Positions 16,395 to 27,646 of a DNA stretch of 64,000 nt are shown piece after piece. The translations under genes and the position numbers were made by a program. Within the stretch, counting starts at the first letter, position 1, and the number at the start of each line of letters is the position of its first letter. Source of the DNA: Tateyamaria omphalii (GTDB taxonomy: Bacteria; Pseudomonadota; Alphaproteobacteria; Rhodobacterales; Rhodobacteraceae). The notes under the pieces were generated by a model. The model did not search any database, had not been told where the DNA came from, and saw only the letters and a program-made list of their open reading frames with translations. The stretch spans positions 1,178,001 to 1,242,000 of the forward strand of contig NZ_JAHVHT010000001.1 in assembly GCF_019802125.1 (NCBI RefSeq). Reading direction: 5' to 3'.

Positions 16395-16553
16395 GCGGGG
16401 GTCTGGTGCGCCCAATTAGAGCGAAGCGTGCCTGCGCGCAAGGCAGTTTTTGCGCAAAGCGCGCCACACAGGAAATTTGATGGACGTGTAGGCAAAATCA
16501 CATAACCTTACACCAGAGAACAACACACGAGCAGAACAAGCGAAAGGAACACC

Positions 16554-17381
16554 ATGCGCGCCCTAAGAGCGGGACTTGCAGCCCTTGTAGTGACCATGGC
16601 CATGCCGGTGATGGCATTGGCCGCCGACCGGGCAAAGTTGCAGGACTTCCTTCAGGTGACAGGCTTTGATGTCGCCCTGGAAAGTATCCGGTTGTCTGCC
16701 GAATCTGCGCCACAGATGCTGGGGATGCAGGCAGAGGATTTCGGAACTGAATGGACACGCCTGACCACGGATGTGTTCAAAACTGAAACGATGCATGACC
16801 TTGCACTCAACATTCTGGAAAGAACGCTCGAAGACGATATGCTGAGCCATGCGGCTGACTTTTATGCGACAGATCTGGGTCAGCGCCTGGTTGAGGCCGA
16901 AAATGCCAGCCACATGAAGGAGGACGACACGCTCAAGCATGAAAGCGGTGAAGCGATCGTAGCGGGGCTCGAGCGGCTTGAAAGCCCCCGTTTGGAGTAC
17001 CTCAAGCGGATGAATGAGGCATCGGACACGGCCGGTGTCAGCGTGCGGGCAATCCAGGAAATCCAGGTACGCTTTCTCATGGCTGCGGCAGGTGCAGGTG
17101 TGATCGAGTTGCAGTTGGACGAGCCCGACCTGCGCGAATTGCTGTCCAGTGACGAAGATGTCCTGAAGGAAGAGGTGGCTGCCAGCGCCCTGACAGGGGC
17201 CGCCTACACATACCAGTCTTTCTCGGATCAGGAGGTTCTGGAATACACCGAAGCGCTGGAGCATCCAAAGATGCGCCACGTCTATGATCTAATGAACGCG
17301 GTGCAATACGAGATCATGGCCAACCGGTTCGAGGCGCTCGCACGCGCCATGCAATCCCTGCAACCAAGCCAGGAACTGTAA
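16554..17381 (+). CDS. DUF2059-type exported protein, copy 1
   Basis: A 275-residue exported protein: residues 1-23 form a signal peptide (cut after ALA), followed by an all-alpha domain. The segment DFYATDLGQRLVEAE is the repeated motif of DUF2059 proteins. Function is unknown. Its TAA is directly followed by the ATG of a similar but diverged second copy, so the pair is almost certainly an operon, possibly from tandem duplication. Confidence 0.68.
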   Translation: MRALRAGLAALVVTMAMPVMALAADRAKLQDFLQVTGFDVALESIRLSAESAPQMLGMQAEDFGTEWTRLTTDVFKTETMHDLALNILERTLEDDMLSHAADFYATDLGQRLVEAENASHMKEDDTLKHESGEAIVAGLERLESPRLEYLKRMNEASDTAGVSVRAIQEIQVRFLMAAAGAGVIELQLDEPDLRELLSSDEDVLKEEVAASALTGAAYTYQSFSDQEVLEYTEALEHPKMRHVYDLMNAVQYEIMANRFEALARAMQSLQPSQEL

Positions 17382-18152
17382 ATGCGCCTTGCTGCTGTGA
17401 CCTTGTCCTTCGGTCTGATGGCCCAGGCGGCACTTGCAGATGTCGACCGGCTGCTCGACGCTATGGGGGTGCCGCAACTGATCGAGGCTTTCGTCGCCGA
17501 GGGGCGCGATGCAGGACAGTCCATAGACAACGCCTTTCTCAACGGGCAGGGCGGTGCCGTCTGGGCCGACACGGTGACCCGTCTTTACGATCCGCAGCGC
17601 ATGGAAAGTGAACTGCGCTCTGTGATGGCGGAAGAGCTTGATGCAGGCATTGCCGAACAGGCGCTGCTGTTTTTTGAAAGCGAATTGGGCACACGGATCA
17701 TCGCGCTTGAAGTCGAAGCGCGGCATGCCTTCCTGAATGATACGGTCGAGGAAGCGGCCAAGTCAGCACCAACCGCATCGGGCGAGATGGTGTCGGACTA
17801 CCTCCTGACCCGTAACCTGATCGAACGAAATGCCGACGTGGCTGTGGCGGCGCAGGCGGCGTTTCTGGATGGAATGGCCGATGCCTCTGGCCTGTCCGAC
17901 GATCCGCCCGATATGGAACGGCTGCGTGCACGGGTTCTGGTTGATACGGAAAGCTGGCTGCGCGGTTACAATGCGTTGGTGCAATCCGCGCTCAGCGAAG
18001 ATGACATCGCCATCTACATTTCGTTCTGGAAAACGGAAGTAGGTGCAAAGGTTGATGACGCGCTTTTTCTCGCCTTTGGTCAGAGCTACACAACGCTGTC
18101 TTACGCACTTGGTCAGGCCGCGGGCCGCCTGTTGCCGCAAAACGAGTTGTGA
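17382..18152 (+). CDS. DUF2059-type exported protein, copy 2
   Basis: A 256-residue relative of the gene just upstream: signal peptide residues 1-19, then two DUF2059-like motifs, [18 protein letters not shown] (about residue 90) and [19 protein letters not shown] (about residue 215). The two copies share architecture but little identity, so the duplication is old. The hairpin at 18226-18250 probably ends the transcript. Confidence 0.65.
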   Translation: MRLAAVTLSFGLMAQAALADVDRLLDAMGVPQLIEAFVAEGRDAGQSIDNAFLNGQGGAVWADTVTRLYDPQRMESELRSVMAEELDAGIAEQALLFFESELGTRIIALEVEARHAFLNDTVEEAAKSAPTASGEMVSDYLLTRNLIERNADVAVAAQAAFLDGMADASGLSDDPPDMERLRARVLVDTESWLRGYNALVQSALSEDDIAIYISFWKTEVGAKVDDALFLAFGQSYTTLSYALGQAAGRLLPQNEL

Positions 18153-18187
18153 GGTCGTTAAGCGCTCGCACACGCGCCAGTTAAGCA

Positions 18188-18216
18188 TTGACATCCCCTC
18201 GGCCATCGCTCAGAAA
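18188..18216 (+). promoter_or_regulatory. Possible promoter upstream of rplU
   Basis: TTGACA (18188-18193) is a perfect -35 hexamer. The -10 element at the right spacing, CAGAAA, is poor, so this is only a candidate for the rplU-rpmA operon. Confidence 0.3.
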
Positions 18217-18225
18217 GCGGACACA

Positions 18226-18257
18226 CGCCGCTGGAGTCTCTCCGGCGGTGCTTTATT
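18226..18257 (+). terminator. Hairpin terminator or attenuator in the rplU leader
   Basis: An 11-bp stem (18226-18236 with 18240-18250, three-base loop) followed by CTTTATTT. It may end the DUF2059 pair, or, if the TTGACA upstream is a real promoter, act as an attenuator in the rplU leader. Confidence 0.6.
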
Positions 18258-18357
18258 TCGCAATGACGCCCCATGCAGGGCGCGCTGTTCGAGGCGGCAA
18301 ATGCCAAAACACCGGGCAACCGGGGCCACAGAACGCGGCAGACAAAGGAAGAACGCA

Positions 18358-19041
18358 ATGTTCGCGGTTATGAAAACCGGCGGCAAGCAGTACAAGGTTC
18401 AATCGGGCGACACGCTCCGCGTTGAAAAGCTGGCCGCAAATGCAGGTGACAAGGTTCAATTCAACGAAGTGCTGATGGTTGGTGGCGACAGCCCCGTCGT
18501 TGGTTCGCCCGTTGTTGCGGGCGCTGGCGTGCAGGCCGAAGTCATCGAACAGATCAAAGGCCCCAAGACGATCAACTTCGTCAAGCGTCGTCGGAAGCAC
18601 TCGTCGAAGCGCACCAAGGGTCACCGTCAGCAACTGACACTGGTCAAGATCACCGAAATCCTCGCCTCTGGCGCAGACAAGTCCGGTGTGATGGCAGCCG
18701 AAAACGGCGCAGGTTTTGGCATCGCCGCAGCACCTGTTGCTGCCAAGCCCGCCAAAAAGAAAGCCGAAGCGCCCAAAGCTGAAGCGAAGGCAGAGCCGAA
18801 GAAAGAAGCCAAGAAAGCCGCGCCCAAGAAGGCCGCAGCCGAAGGCGACGATCTGAAGCAACTGTCCGGTGTAGGCCCCGCGCTTGAGAAGAAACTGCAC
18901 GAGGCTGGCGTCACCACCTTCGCGCAGATTGCAGCATGGACCGAAGAGGACGTTGCTGCTATGGACGAGAAACTGTCGTTCAAAGGCCGGATCGAGCGTG
19001 AAGGCTGGATCGCTCAGGCCGAAGAACTGGCCAAAGGCTAA
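18358..19041 (+). CDS. rplU: 50S ribosomal protein L21 with C-terminal HhH extension
   Basis: Residues 1-103 are ribosomal protein L21, starting [12 protein letters not shown] and with the [15 protein letters not shown] basic loop that contacts 23S rRNA. This is followed by an Ala/Lys/Glu-rich linker (about 125-165) and a helix-hairpin-helix module ([15 protein letters not shown] to about 220) like that found in other alphaproteobacterial proteins. Standard L21 is about 103 residues; this is 227. ATG 18358 follows an AAAGGAAG. The in-frame upstream extension to 18043 overlaps the DUF2059 gene and is rejected. Confidence 0.93.
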   Translation: MFAVMKTGGKQYKVQSGDTLRVEKLAANAGDKVQFNEVLMVGGDSPVVGSPVVAGAGVQAEVIEQIKGPKTINFVKRRRKHSSKRTKGHRQQLTLVKITEILASGADKSGVMAAENGAGFGIAAAPVAAKPAKKKAEAPKAEAKAEPKKEAKKAAPKKAAAEGDDLKQLSGVGPALEKKLHEAGVTTFAQIAAWTEEDVAAMDEKLSFKGRIEREGWIAQAEELAKG

Positions 19042-19053
19042 GGAGAGAGACGC

Positions 19054-19323
19054 ATGGCACATAAAAAAGCAGGGGGTTCATCCCGTAACGGTCGCGACTC
19101 CGCGGGCCGCCGTCTTGGCGTGAAACTCTATGGTGGCCAGGCGGCCATCCCAGGCAACATCATTGTTCGTCAGCGCGGCACCAAGTTCTGGCCGGGCCAG
19201 GGTGTTGGCATGGGCAAGGACCACACGATCTTTGCGACCGAAGAAGGTTCGGTCACATTCCACAAGGGTCTGAAAGGTCGTACATTTATCTCGGTGCTTC
19301 CGGTCGCGGAGGCTGCTGAATAA
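19054..19323 (+). CDS. rpmA: 50S ribosomal protein L27
   Basis: An 89-residue L27 with the conserved start [16 protein letters not shown] and the GGQ and [12 protein letters not shown] segments. The flexible N-terminus reaches the peptidyl transferase centre of the large subunit. It is preceded by AGGAGAG and lies 12 bp after rplU, the usual arrangement. No N-terminal cleavage extension is present. Confidence 0.97.
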   Translation: MAHKKAGGSSRNGRDSAGRRLGVKLYGGQAAIPGNIIVRQRGTKFWPGQGVGMGKDHTIFATEEGSVTFHKGLKGRTFISVLPVAEAAE

Positions 19324-19362
19324 GCCGAACCACAAACGGGTTTTTCGAAATTCAGGGGGATC

Positions 19363-19396
19363 GGCGGAAACGTCGGTCCCTTTCTTCGTTTCCGCC
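19363..19396 (+). other. Intercistronic hairpin between rpmA and a GNAT gene
   Basis: GGCGGAAACG and CGTTTCCGCC form a perfect 10-bp stem around a 14-base loop. No T-run follows on the plus strand, so it is more likely an mRNA stabiliser or processing site than a full terminator. Confidence 0.4.
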
Positions 19397-19421
19397 CCCC
19401 GCAAACAGCGAGGACGGTCCA

Positions 19422-19925
19422 ATGACAGACCACATCACAACCGAACGCCTGACCCTGCGCCGCCCCGAGATGGCGGATGCGGCAGCGATTGCCTCGCTTG
19501 TGGGTGATGTGGATGTGTCGCGCTGGTTGACCCGCGTGCCTCACCCTTACGGTCTGTCCGACGCTTACGGGTTCATTTCGGCTGTCCAGAATGGCAACGG
19601 AAACACCTTTGTCATATGTGTTGGCACACAGCTTGTGGGGTGCGTCGGTATCGAACGTGAGCTGGGCTATTGGTTAGGCAAGAACCATTGGGGCCGCGGT
19701 TACGCATCGGAAGCCTGCCGCGCGATGGTTGCGCGCCATTTCGCGCGAAGCGCTGAGGACTTGATCAGCGGACATTTCACGGACAACGGCGCATCGCGTC
19801 ATGTGCTGGACAAGCTGGGTTTTGTGCAGACGTCCCAAGAGCAGGCGCGGTGCCCCGCGACCGGCGATTGCCACGTTTTGCAGAGGATGGTTCTGACACA
19901 ATCGGCTTGGGGGGCAGGGGAATGA
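19422..19925 (+). CDS. GNAT family N-acetyltransferase (RimJ/RimL type)
   Basis: A 167-residue GNAT protein beginning TTERLTLRRPEMADA, with the acetyl-CoA-binding loop region GYWLGKNHWGRGYASEA and the C-terminal LDKLGF segment. RimJ/RimL-like members acetylate protein N-termini or small molecules. It is the first of three GNAT genes that overlap or nearly overlap one another together with a LysE exporter. Its stop shares ATGA with the next start. Confidence 0.82.
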   Translation: MTDHITTERLTLRRPEMADAAAIASLVGDVDVSRWLTRVPHPYGLSDAYGFISAVQNGNGNTFVICVGTQLVGCVGIERELGYWLGKNHWGRGYASEACRAMVARHFARSAEDLISGHFTDNGASRHVLDKLGFVQTSQEQARCPATGDCHVLQRMVLTQSAWGAGE

Positions 19926-20473
19926 CCACAATGACCAAGCCAATCCTGCGTGGTCCACGTGTCACGCTGCGCGATACGGTGCCGGGTGATGTTGATGCAC
20001 GCTATGCCCTGGGCAATACGCCCGACATCGTCAAGATGTTCGGCGGCGATCCTGGTCAGGTGCGTGACATCACCCGTGACGCGGCAGAGTCGTGGGTGAA
20101 GACCGTAGCCGACGACAGCCATGCCTGGATCATCGAGGCCGGAGGGGCGTTGCTTGGTTCGCTCCGGCTTCACCTTATCAACTTTGCCGATAAGCGCGCA
20201 TTGATAGGCATCGGCATTCTCGATCAAAACGCCCTCGGGCATGGCTACGGCACAGAAGCCATGCAGGTGCTGGCGACCCATGCCTTTGACACCATGGGCC
20301 TGCACCGGCTTGGCTGCCGGGTGCTGACATTCAACGAACGTGCGATTGCGGCCTACAAGAAGGTGGGCTTCGTGGTCGAGGGGCAGGAGCGGGAATCGGC
20401 CTTTATCGACGCAGAATGGCACGATGATCTGATCATGGGTCTGCTCGACCGTGATCTGGTGCGGTTGACATGA
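19922..20473 (+). CDS. GNAT family N-acetyltransferase
   Basis: A 183-residue GNAT with RGPRVTLRDTVPGDVDARY at the N-terminus, the loop ILDQNALGHGYGTEAMQVLATHAF and the NERAIAAYKKVGFVVEG signature for acetyl-CoA binding. The chosen ATG 19922 overlaps the previous stop codon by four bases. The extended frame up to 19850 is inside the preceding gene. Substrate unknown. Confidence 0.82.
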   Translation: MTTMTKPILRGPRVTLRDTVPGDVDARYALGNTPDIVKMFGGDPGQVRDITRDAAESWVKTVADDSHAWIIEAGGALLGSLRLHLINFADKRALIGIGILDQNALGHGYGTEAMQVLATHAFDTMGLHRLGCRVLTFNERAIAAYKKVGFVVEGQERESAFIDAEWHDDLIMGLLDRDLVRLT

Positions 20474-21072
20474 GTGTTGCCGCCGCCTCCTTTGCCGTCT
20501 TCGCGGCCAGCCAGGTTGGCACGCCTGGACCGGCGAACATGGCGCTGTTGGCGACGGGTGCGCGCTATGGGTTCACCGCGGCGTTGCCGTTCGTTGCGGG
20601 CGTGGCACTTGGCAAGCAGTTCATCATCTGGCCCGTCGGCTTCGGTCTGATGGAACTGGCAGAGCAGGCGCCATGGGTGTTCGAGATGCTCAAATGGGTC
20701 TCTGCTGCCTACATCATCTGGCTTGCTTGGAAAGTATCGCAGCTGCGGCTTGGCCCATCCGATCATGCGCCCAAAGCGCCGGGTTTTGTCGCGGGCTTGA
20801 TCGTGCACCCGTTGAACCCCAAGGCGTGGGCAATGATCGTTGCGGGCTTCACGGGCTTCGTGACCCCCGGCACCGATCCTGTTATCGCAACAGCAACCAT
20901 TGGCGGGATACTGCTGGCCACACAGGTGGTTTTGCACCCGCTTTGGACACTTGCGGGTGATCGTATTGCGCGCACCCTCGCAGGGACGGCGGCGGAACCT
21001 TATCTGATGTATTGCCTTGCGGCGCTTACCGTCGCATCGGTCCTGTTTGTGTTGTTCGGAGGAGGGATATGA
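20470..21072 (+). CDS. LysE/RhtB family amino-acid exporter
   Basis: A 200-residue membrane protein with about six hydrophobic segments and the family markers GTPGPANMALLATGARYG near the start and NPKAWAMIVAGFTGF in the middle. These proteins export amino acids or related small molecules. It sits between GNAT genes in the same overlapping operon, so exported acetylated or proteinogenic amino acids are possible, but not shown. Confidence 0.82.
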   Translation: MSVAAASFAVFAASQVGTPGPANMALLATGARYGFTAALPFVAGVALGKQFIIWPVGFGLMELAEQAPWVFEMLKWVSAAYIIWLAWKVSQLRLGPSDHAPKAPGFVAGLIVHPLNPKAWAMIVAGFTGFVTPGTDPVIATATIGGILLATQVVLHPLWTLAGDRIARTLAGTAAEPYLMYCLAALTVASVLFVLFGGGI

Positions 21073-21611
21073 CGATGGAAATGGAGAAAATCGTGACCCA
21101 GGATGTGATCGAGACCGAGCGCTTCGTGCTGCGGCCTTTGCGCAAATCCGACATGGGCCTGATCGAAATGTATGCCAGCGACAAGCGCGTGGCTTGTATG
21201 ACGGCGTCTATTCCACATCCCATGCCGCCGGGCTCAACCGAAGCGTTCGTCACGCGCGCGATGGCCGATGAACGCGACGAAGACGTGTGGGCGATGGATG
21301 GTCACAAGGCTGGCGGTACTGAGGTGATGGGCCTTATCTCTCTGACTCGCATGGACCGGAACCAGTCCGAAGTGGGCTATTGGGTCGCCCCGCCATTCTG
21401 GAATACGGGCCTTGCCTCGGACGCTGTGCAGGCGCTGGTCGAGGCAAACCCGATGGGCAATGACACCATGTTCGCCAGCGTGTTTCAGGACAACCCGGCC
21501 TCGGCCCGTGTACTGACACATTGCGGGTTCGAGTATTTGGGAGACGCCGAAAGCTTCTCGGTCGCGCGGGATGCGACGGTGCCTACTTGGACCTACAGCC
21601 GCAAACTCTGA
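21069..21611 (+). CDS. GNAT family N-acetyltransferase (RimJ/RimL type)
   Basis: A 180-residue GNAT beginning with the ETERFVLRPLRKSDM segment, with the VGYWVAPPFWNTGLASDAVQ loop and a C-terminal NPASARVLTHCGFEYLG signature. ATG 21069 shares ATGA with the LysE stop codon and has GGAGGG immediately upstream. The palindrome at 21614-21632 and then obgE follow. Confidence 0.8.
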   Translation: MTMEMEKIVTQDVIETERFVLRPLRKSDMGLIEMYASDKRVACMTASIPHPMPPGSTEAFVTRAMADERDEDVWAMDGHKAGGTEVMGLISLTRMDRNQSEVGYWVAPPFWNTGLASDAVQALVEANPMGNDTMFASVFQDNPASARVLTHCGFEYLGDAESFSVARDATVPTWTYSRKL

Positions 21612-21613
21612 TT

Positions 21614-21632
21614 GCGGGGGACGCACCCCCGC
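21614..21632. repeat. G-rich palindrome before obgE
   Basis: GCGGGGG and CCCCCGC, separated by five bases, form a 7-bp inverted repeat between the GNAT stop and obgE. It resembles the palindromes at 9796-9813 and 42831-42846. Confidence 0.4.
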
Positions 21633-21637
21633 GCTAG

Positions 21638-23775
<2,138 letters not shown>

Positions 23776-23851
23776 TCTTCTTCTGACTATAAATACGACC
23801 GCCGGAGGCATGGAAATCCTCTGGTGTACCGCCCGCAAAGGACGCGACACA

Positions 23852-25117
23852 ATGAAAGACTTTGCTGACATTCCCACGCTAATGGCCGACATCGGCACGC
23901 GGGCGAAGGCCGCTGCCGCGACGCTTGCCTTTGCCAGTGCGGAACGCAAGCACGCTGCCCTGATCGCTGCTGCCGACCACGTCTGGAACAGCCGGGATGC
24001 TATTATCGTGGCCAATGACAAGGATATGGCCTTTGGTCGAGACAAGGGCCTGAGCGATGCCATGATGGACCGCTTGCGTCTCGACGAAGAGCGCATTCAG
24101 GGCATCGTAGATGGGTTGCGTGCGGTGGCGGAGCAAGCGGACCCTGTAGGGGAGGTCATGGCCGAATGGACGCAGCCCACCGGCCTCAACATCCAACGTG
24201 TCCGTACGCCGCTTGGTGTCGTCGGCGTGATTTATGAAAGCCGCCCCAATGTGACGGCGGATGCAGGCGCCCTGTGTTTGAAAGCCGGCAATGCTGTCAT
24301 CCTGCGGGGTGGCAGCGAGAGTTTTCATTCGTCGGCAGCGATCTATGCTGCATTGCAGGCAGGCCTGAGCGATGCCAACCTACCCGAAGATGCCATTCAG
24401 CTGGTCCCGACCCGCGATCGCGCGGCGGTCAGCGAAATGCTGACGATGACCGACACAATCGACGTGATTGTGCCTCGCGGCGGCAAGGGGCTTGTCGGCC
24501 TGGTCCAGCGTGAGGCGCGCGTGCCGGTCTTTGCCCATCTTGAAGGCATCGTGCATATCTATGTCGACAAGGATGCCGACCCTGAGAAGGTTCTCAAGGT
24601 CGTTTTGAACGCCAAGACGCGGCGCACTGGCATCTGCGGGGCGGCCGAGTGCCTGCTGATCCACAAGGACATTGCGACGACCATCGGTCAAGGTGTGGTG
24701 AAGGCGCTGATGGACGCGGGCGTCCGGGTGCACGCGGACGTCGGACTGCAGACCATAGAGGGTGTACTGGCCGCATCAGAAGCAGACTGGGGCAAAGAAT
24801 ATCTGGACATGGACATTGCCGCGCGCATCGTACCTGATATCGACGCAGCCATCGGCCACATCCGGACCTATGGATCAAACCACACCGATTGCATTCTGAC
24901 CGAGGATGCCAGCGCCGCAGCTCAATTCTTTGAACAATTGGACAGTGCCATCCTTATGCATAATGCGTCGACCCAGTTCGCCGATGGCGGTGAGTTCGGG
25001 ATGGGGGCAGAGATCGGGATCGCGACCGGCAAGATGCACGCGCGCGGGCCGGTTGGCGCTGCGCAATTGACCAGTTTCAAATACCTCGTGCGCGGCGACG
25101 GGACCGTGCGGGCCTGA
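23852..25117 (+). CDS. proA: Glutamate-5-semialdehyde dehydrogenase (gamma-glutamyl phosphate reductase)
   Basis: A 421-residue NADPH-dependent dehydrogenase for the second step of proline synthesis. It has the ALDH-like Rossmann region ([20 protein letters not shown]) and the active-site Cys in [14 protein letters not shown] choose ATG 23852 after AAAGGA; the longer frame from 23759 overlaps proB and lacks similarity. It ends four bases from the convergent chpT. Confidence 0.95.
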   Translation: MKDFADIPTLMADIGTRAKAAAATLAFASAERKHAALIAAADHVWNSRDAIIVANDKDMAFGRDKGLSDAMMDRLRLDEERIQGIVDGLRAVAEQADPVGEVMAEWTQPTGLNIQRVRTPLGVVGVIYESRPNVTADAGALCLKAGNAVILRGGSESFHSSAAIYAALQAGLSDANLPEDAIQLVPTRDRAAVSEMLTMTDTIDVIVPRGGKGLVGLVQREARVPVFAHLEGIVHIYVDKDADPEKVLKVVLNAKTRRTGICGAAECLLIHKDIATTIGQGVVKALMDAGVRVHADVGLQTIEGVLAASEADWGKEYLDMDIAARIVPDIDAAIGHIRTYGSNHTDCILTEDASAAAQFFEQLDSAILMHNASTQFADGGEFGMGAEIGIATGKMHARGPVGAAQLTSFKYLVRGDGTVRA

Positions 25118-25120
25118 TCG

Positions 25121-25714
25121 TCAGAACTGGATGGACAGACGTTCCGGCGTCACTTCAGTTTCGAGCGTTCTGTTGGCATCCCGGGCGACCTCATGCAGCA
25201 GGGCAAATTGAACGTGGGCGGGCGCCAACTCTTCCACGTCCTGCCCGGCGAGCAGTCCCCAAAGTCCGGCATCCACGCTTTGTTTTTCCGAATGACCGGT
25301 GATGTCCCAGGCGCCGTTGGAACAGGCAATCTCAATCCGGCCACCATAGGGCAGGCTGGTTTCCAAGCACTGTACTGCCAGAAACGCCATGCGCACGGCC
25401 CAGCGCGGCTGCGGGTCAAGCGGACCATAGACGACCTTGAGCCGTTCGCCTCGCATACTGTCGGATAGGATCGAAACAACTTCGGCCCGCCCGAGGGATT
25501 GATCGCTTGCGGCACCATAGGCGATGCGAAAAAACCGGATGCGCGCACTGGCGTTGCCAACGCTTTCGGAGATCAGGTCAAGCTCGGGCCCCTCACGCGC
25601 GTCAGACATGCCCAACAGTTCGAGCCCATTGTTGATCGCCCCGATCGGCGATATGAGATCATGGCAAATCCGGCTGCCAATCAGTGCCGCCAGGTTGATG
25701 TTACTTTGGCCCAT
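25121..25714 (-). CDS. chpT: Histidine phosphotransferase ChpT
   Basis: A 197-residue pseudo-histidine-kinase fold. It has the DHp helix with phospho-accepting His18 (SRICHDLISPIGAINNG, residues 14-30) and a degenerate ATP-domain-like C-terminal half without ATP-binding boxes. In alphaproteobacteria ChpT shuttles phosphate from CckA to CtrA and CpdR, controlling cell-cycle and, in Rhodobacterales, motility and gene-transfer-agent genes. It is a single gene divergent from a small DUF3553 gene. Confidence 0.85.
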   Translation of the reverse strand: MGQSNINLAALIGSRICHDLISPIGAINNGLELLGMSDAREGPELDLISESVGNASARIRFFRIAYGAASDQSLGRAEVVSILSDSMRGERLKVVYGPLDPQPRWAVRMAFLAVQCLETSLPYGGRIEIACSNGAWDITGHSEKQSVDAGLWGLLAGQDVEELAPAHVQFALLHEVARDANRTLETEVTPERLSIQF

Positions 25715-25752
25715 CAGCGGCCCCCCAATTCAGAATTTGGTAAGGCCTCATC

Positions 25753-25935
25753 ATGGAAGATCTGAACGCCATTCTGGCCCCCGGTATGTTCGTGCGTCAT
25801 CCCCAGCATGAGGACTGGGGGATCGGACAGGTTCAAAGCAACATCGCGGGCAAGGTCACCGTGAATTTTCCCAATGAGGGCAAGGTGGTGATCGATGGGA
25901 CGCGGGTTGCACTGATCCCTGTGTTTGATGCCTGA
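25753..25935 (+). CDS. DUF3553 small protein
   Basis: A 60-residue protein whose whole length fits the compact beta-barrel DUF3553 (RHPQHEDWGIGQVQS, then GKVTVNFPNEGKVVI). The domain resembles the CarD/UvrD C-terminal KOW-like folds that bind nucleic acid or RNA polymerase, but this protein has no assigned role. It is divergent from chpT with a 38-bp spacing, so promoters must overlap. Confidence 0.75.
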   Translation: MEDLNAILAPGMFVRHPQHEDWGIGQVQSNIAGKVTVNFPNEGKVVIDGTRVALIPVFDA

Positions 25936-26030
25936 ACATCCTTTCCGAATTGTTAACGTGTTGCAACCTGAGGTCGCATCTGGACCGGAATGCCTACCCA
26001 ATTTCAAACGATCTCGCTAAACGGCCTGCG

Positions 26031-26792
26031 ATGACCCTGACCCACGCGCCTGAATTTCGCGTCGCACTCGCCGACACTGACGCAGATCTGCGGGCTGCGC
26101 AGCGTTTGCGTTATGACGTGTTCGTCGGCGAATTGGGTGGCGGCGGGCCTCTGGTTGATCACGCGGAGCGCTTGGAACAGGACCGCTTCGACCCTTTCTT
26201 TGATCATCTTGTGCTGCACGACGATGCCGTAGGGCAGGTGGTTGCCGTCTACCGGATGCTGCGCGCAGAGCGGGCCGAGGCTGCAGGCCAATTCTATTCT
26301 GAGGATGAATACGATCTCTCACCCCTGCGCGCGACAGGGCGGCGGCTTCTGGAGTTGGGGCGATCCTGTGTACACGCGGACTATCGCGGCGGACCGGCGA
26401 TGTATCACCTTTGGAACGGGCTGGCCGCCTATATCGAGAACCACGGGATCGAGATCATGTTTGGCGTCGCCTCGTTTCACGGAACGGATGTGCAGCGTTT
26501 GGCACAGCCTCTGTCTCTCTTGCACCACCGTCATCTTGCTCCGGAACATCTGCGTGTCCGTGCCCGCCCGCCGTATGCGGCTTCGATGAACCTTTTGCCG
26601 GAGACCGAGATCGACAGGCGCGCGGCGATGGTTCAGGTGCCGTCGCTGATCAAGGCTTATCTGCGGCTTGGTGGGGTTGTGGGTGAGGGTGCATATGTGG
26701 ACCACAGCTTTAACACCACGGATGTTTGCCTGATCATGGACACCGCCGTGATGTCTGAGCGACAGAGGCGGATCTATGGGGCGCAGACATGA
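26031..26792 (+). CDS. olsB: Ornithine N-acyltransferase OlsB (GNAT-like)
   Basis: A 253-residue acyl-ACP-using N-acyltransferase, recognisable from RLRYDVFVGELGG near residue 30, FDHLVLHDD, LELGRSCVHADYRGG and FGVASFHGTD. OlsB adds a 3-hydroxyacyl chain to ornithine, the first step in ornithine-lipid synthesis. Start ATG 26031 is supported by the family N-terminus; the frame extends to 25950 without similarity. Its stop overlaps the start of olsA (ATGA), so both steps are encoded together. Confidence 0.88.
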   Translation: MTLTHAPEFRVALADTDADLRAAQRLRYDVFVGELGGGGPLVDHAERLEQDRFDPFFDHLVLHDDAVGQVVAVYRMLRAERAEAAGQFYSEDEYDLSPLRATGRRLLELGRSCVHADYRGGPAMYHLWNGLAAYIENHGIEIMFGVASFHGTDVQRLAQPLSLLHHRHLAPEHLRVRARPPYAASMNLLPETEIDRRAAMVQVPSLIKAYLRLGGVVGEGAYVDHSFNTTDVCLIMDTAVMSERQRRIYGAQT

Positions 26793-27646
26793 ACATGACA
26801 TGGGACGGAGCACCGCCGCCTGAGCATGTCGCGCGTGGCCCGCTTGCAATCCTACGCGTTTTCTGGCGCGGTCTTGGCATCCTTCTGATCATCCTTGGCG
26901 GGCTTGCGCTATTGCTGCCGTTGCGGCTGATCGAACGTCCGCTGTTCGGCCTGCACCGTCCTTGGACACCGTGGATCACGCAGTGCGTCTGCCGCATTTC
27001 GCTATTCTGGCTGGGGCTCGCGTACCGGCGTAGTGGCAAGCCAATGGAGGGGCAGGGGGCGATTGTGGCCAACCATTCTTCGTGGCTTGATATCTTTGTG
27101 CTGAACGCTGCGGACCGCATCTATTTCGTGTCGAAATCCGAGGTGGCGGGATGGCCCGGGATCGGTGCATTGGCACGCGCCACAGGCACGCTCTTCATCG
27201 CCCGGGACCGGCGCGAGGCCAAGGCGCAGACGGACCTGTTCGAGGAGCGGTTGCGGGCCGGTCAGCGGCTGCTCTTTTTCCCTGAAGGCACCAGCACCGA
27301 CGGACTGCGCGTGTTGCCTTTCAAGACAACACTCTTTGCATCCTTCTTTGCCGATGAGCTGCGCCCGCACGTATCGGTCCAGCCGGTCACGGTGGTTTAT
27401 CACGCGCCCCGGGGTCGCGACGCGCGGACCTATGGCTGGTGGGGAGATATGGAGTTTGGCACCCACCTGCTAGCCACGCTTGCGTTGCCGCGTCATGGCC
27501 ATGTCGAGGTGATCTACCATCCGGCGATTTCGGTGTCGGATGTCGCGAACCGCAAGGCGCTGGCCGCTGCGGCAGAGGGGGTTGTACGCAGCAGTCATGG
27601 CCTTGCCTCAGATGAACAGAGCGTTAACGAAAGCGCCGAGATTTAA
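26789..27646 (+). CDS. olsA: Lyso-ornithine lipid O-acyltransferase OlsA (PlsC family)
   Basis: A 285-residue membrane-anchored acyltransferase. It has a hydrophobic segment (about residues 28-48), then the HX4D catalytic motif NHSSWLD and the FPEGTSTDG substrate motif. It acylates lyso-ornithine lipid (and may also serve 1-acylglycerol-3-phosphate). With OlsB it makes phosphate-free ornithine lipids, typical when phosphate is short; the pst-phoB genes lie further right but no Pho box was identified here. Confidence 0.85.
   Translation: MNMTWDGAPPPEHVARGPLAILRVFWRGLGILLIILGGLALLLPLRLIERPLFGLHRPWTPWITQCVCRISLFWLGLAYRRSGKPMEGQGAIVANHSSWLDIFVLNAADRIYFVSKSEVAGWPGIGALARATGTLFIARDRREAKAQTDLFEERLRAGQRLLFFPEGTSTDGLRVLPFKTTLFASFFADELRPHVSVQPVTVVYHAPRGRDARTYGWWGDMEFGTHLLATLALPRHGHVEVIYHPAISVSDVANRKALAAAAEGVVRSSHGLASDEQSVNESAEI

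Noticed and set aside
15657-16415. 252-residue minus-strand frame running from the channel gene through the tRNA-Ser
   Set aside because: It is in a different frame from the ion-channel gene and reads through the tRNA; the shorter 15665-16105 frame carries the TxGYG filter.
18188-18357. Known riboswitch or L21 leader in front of rplU
   Set aside because: Only a single hairpin with a T-rich tail was seen; no conserved leader structure that I could match.
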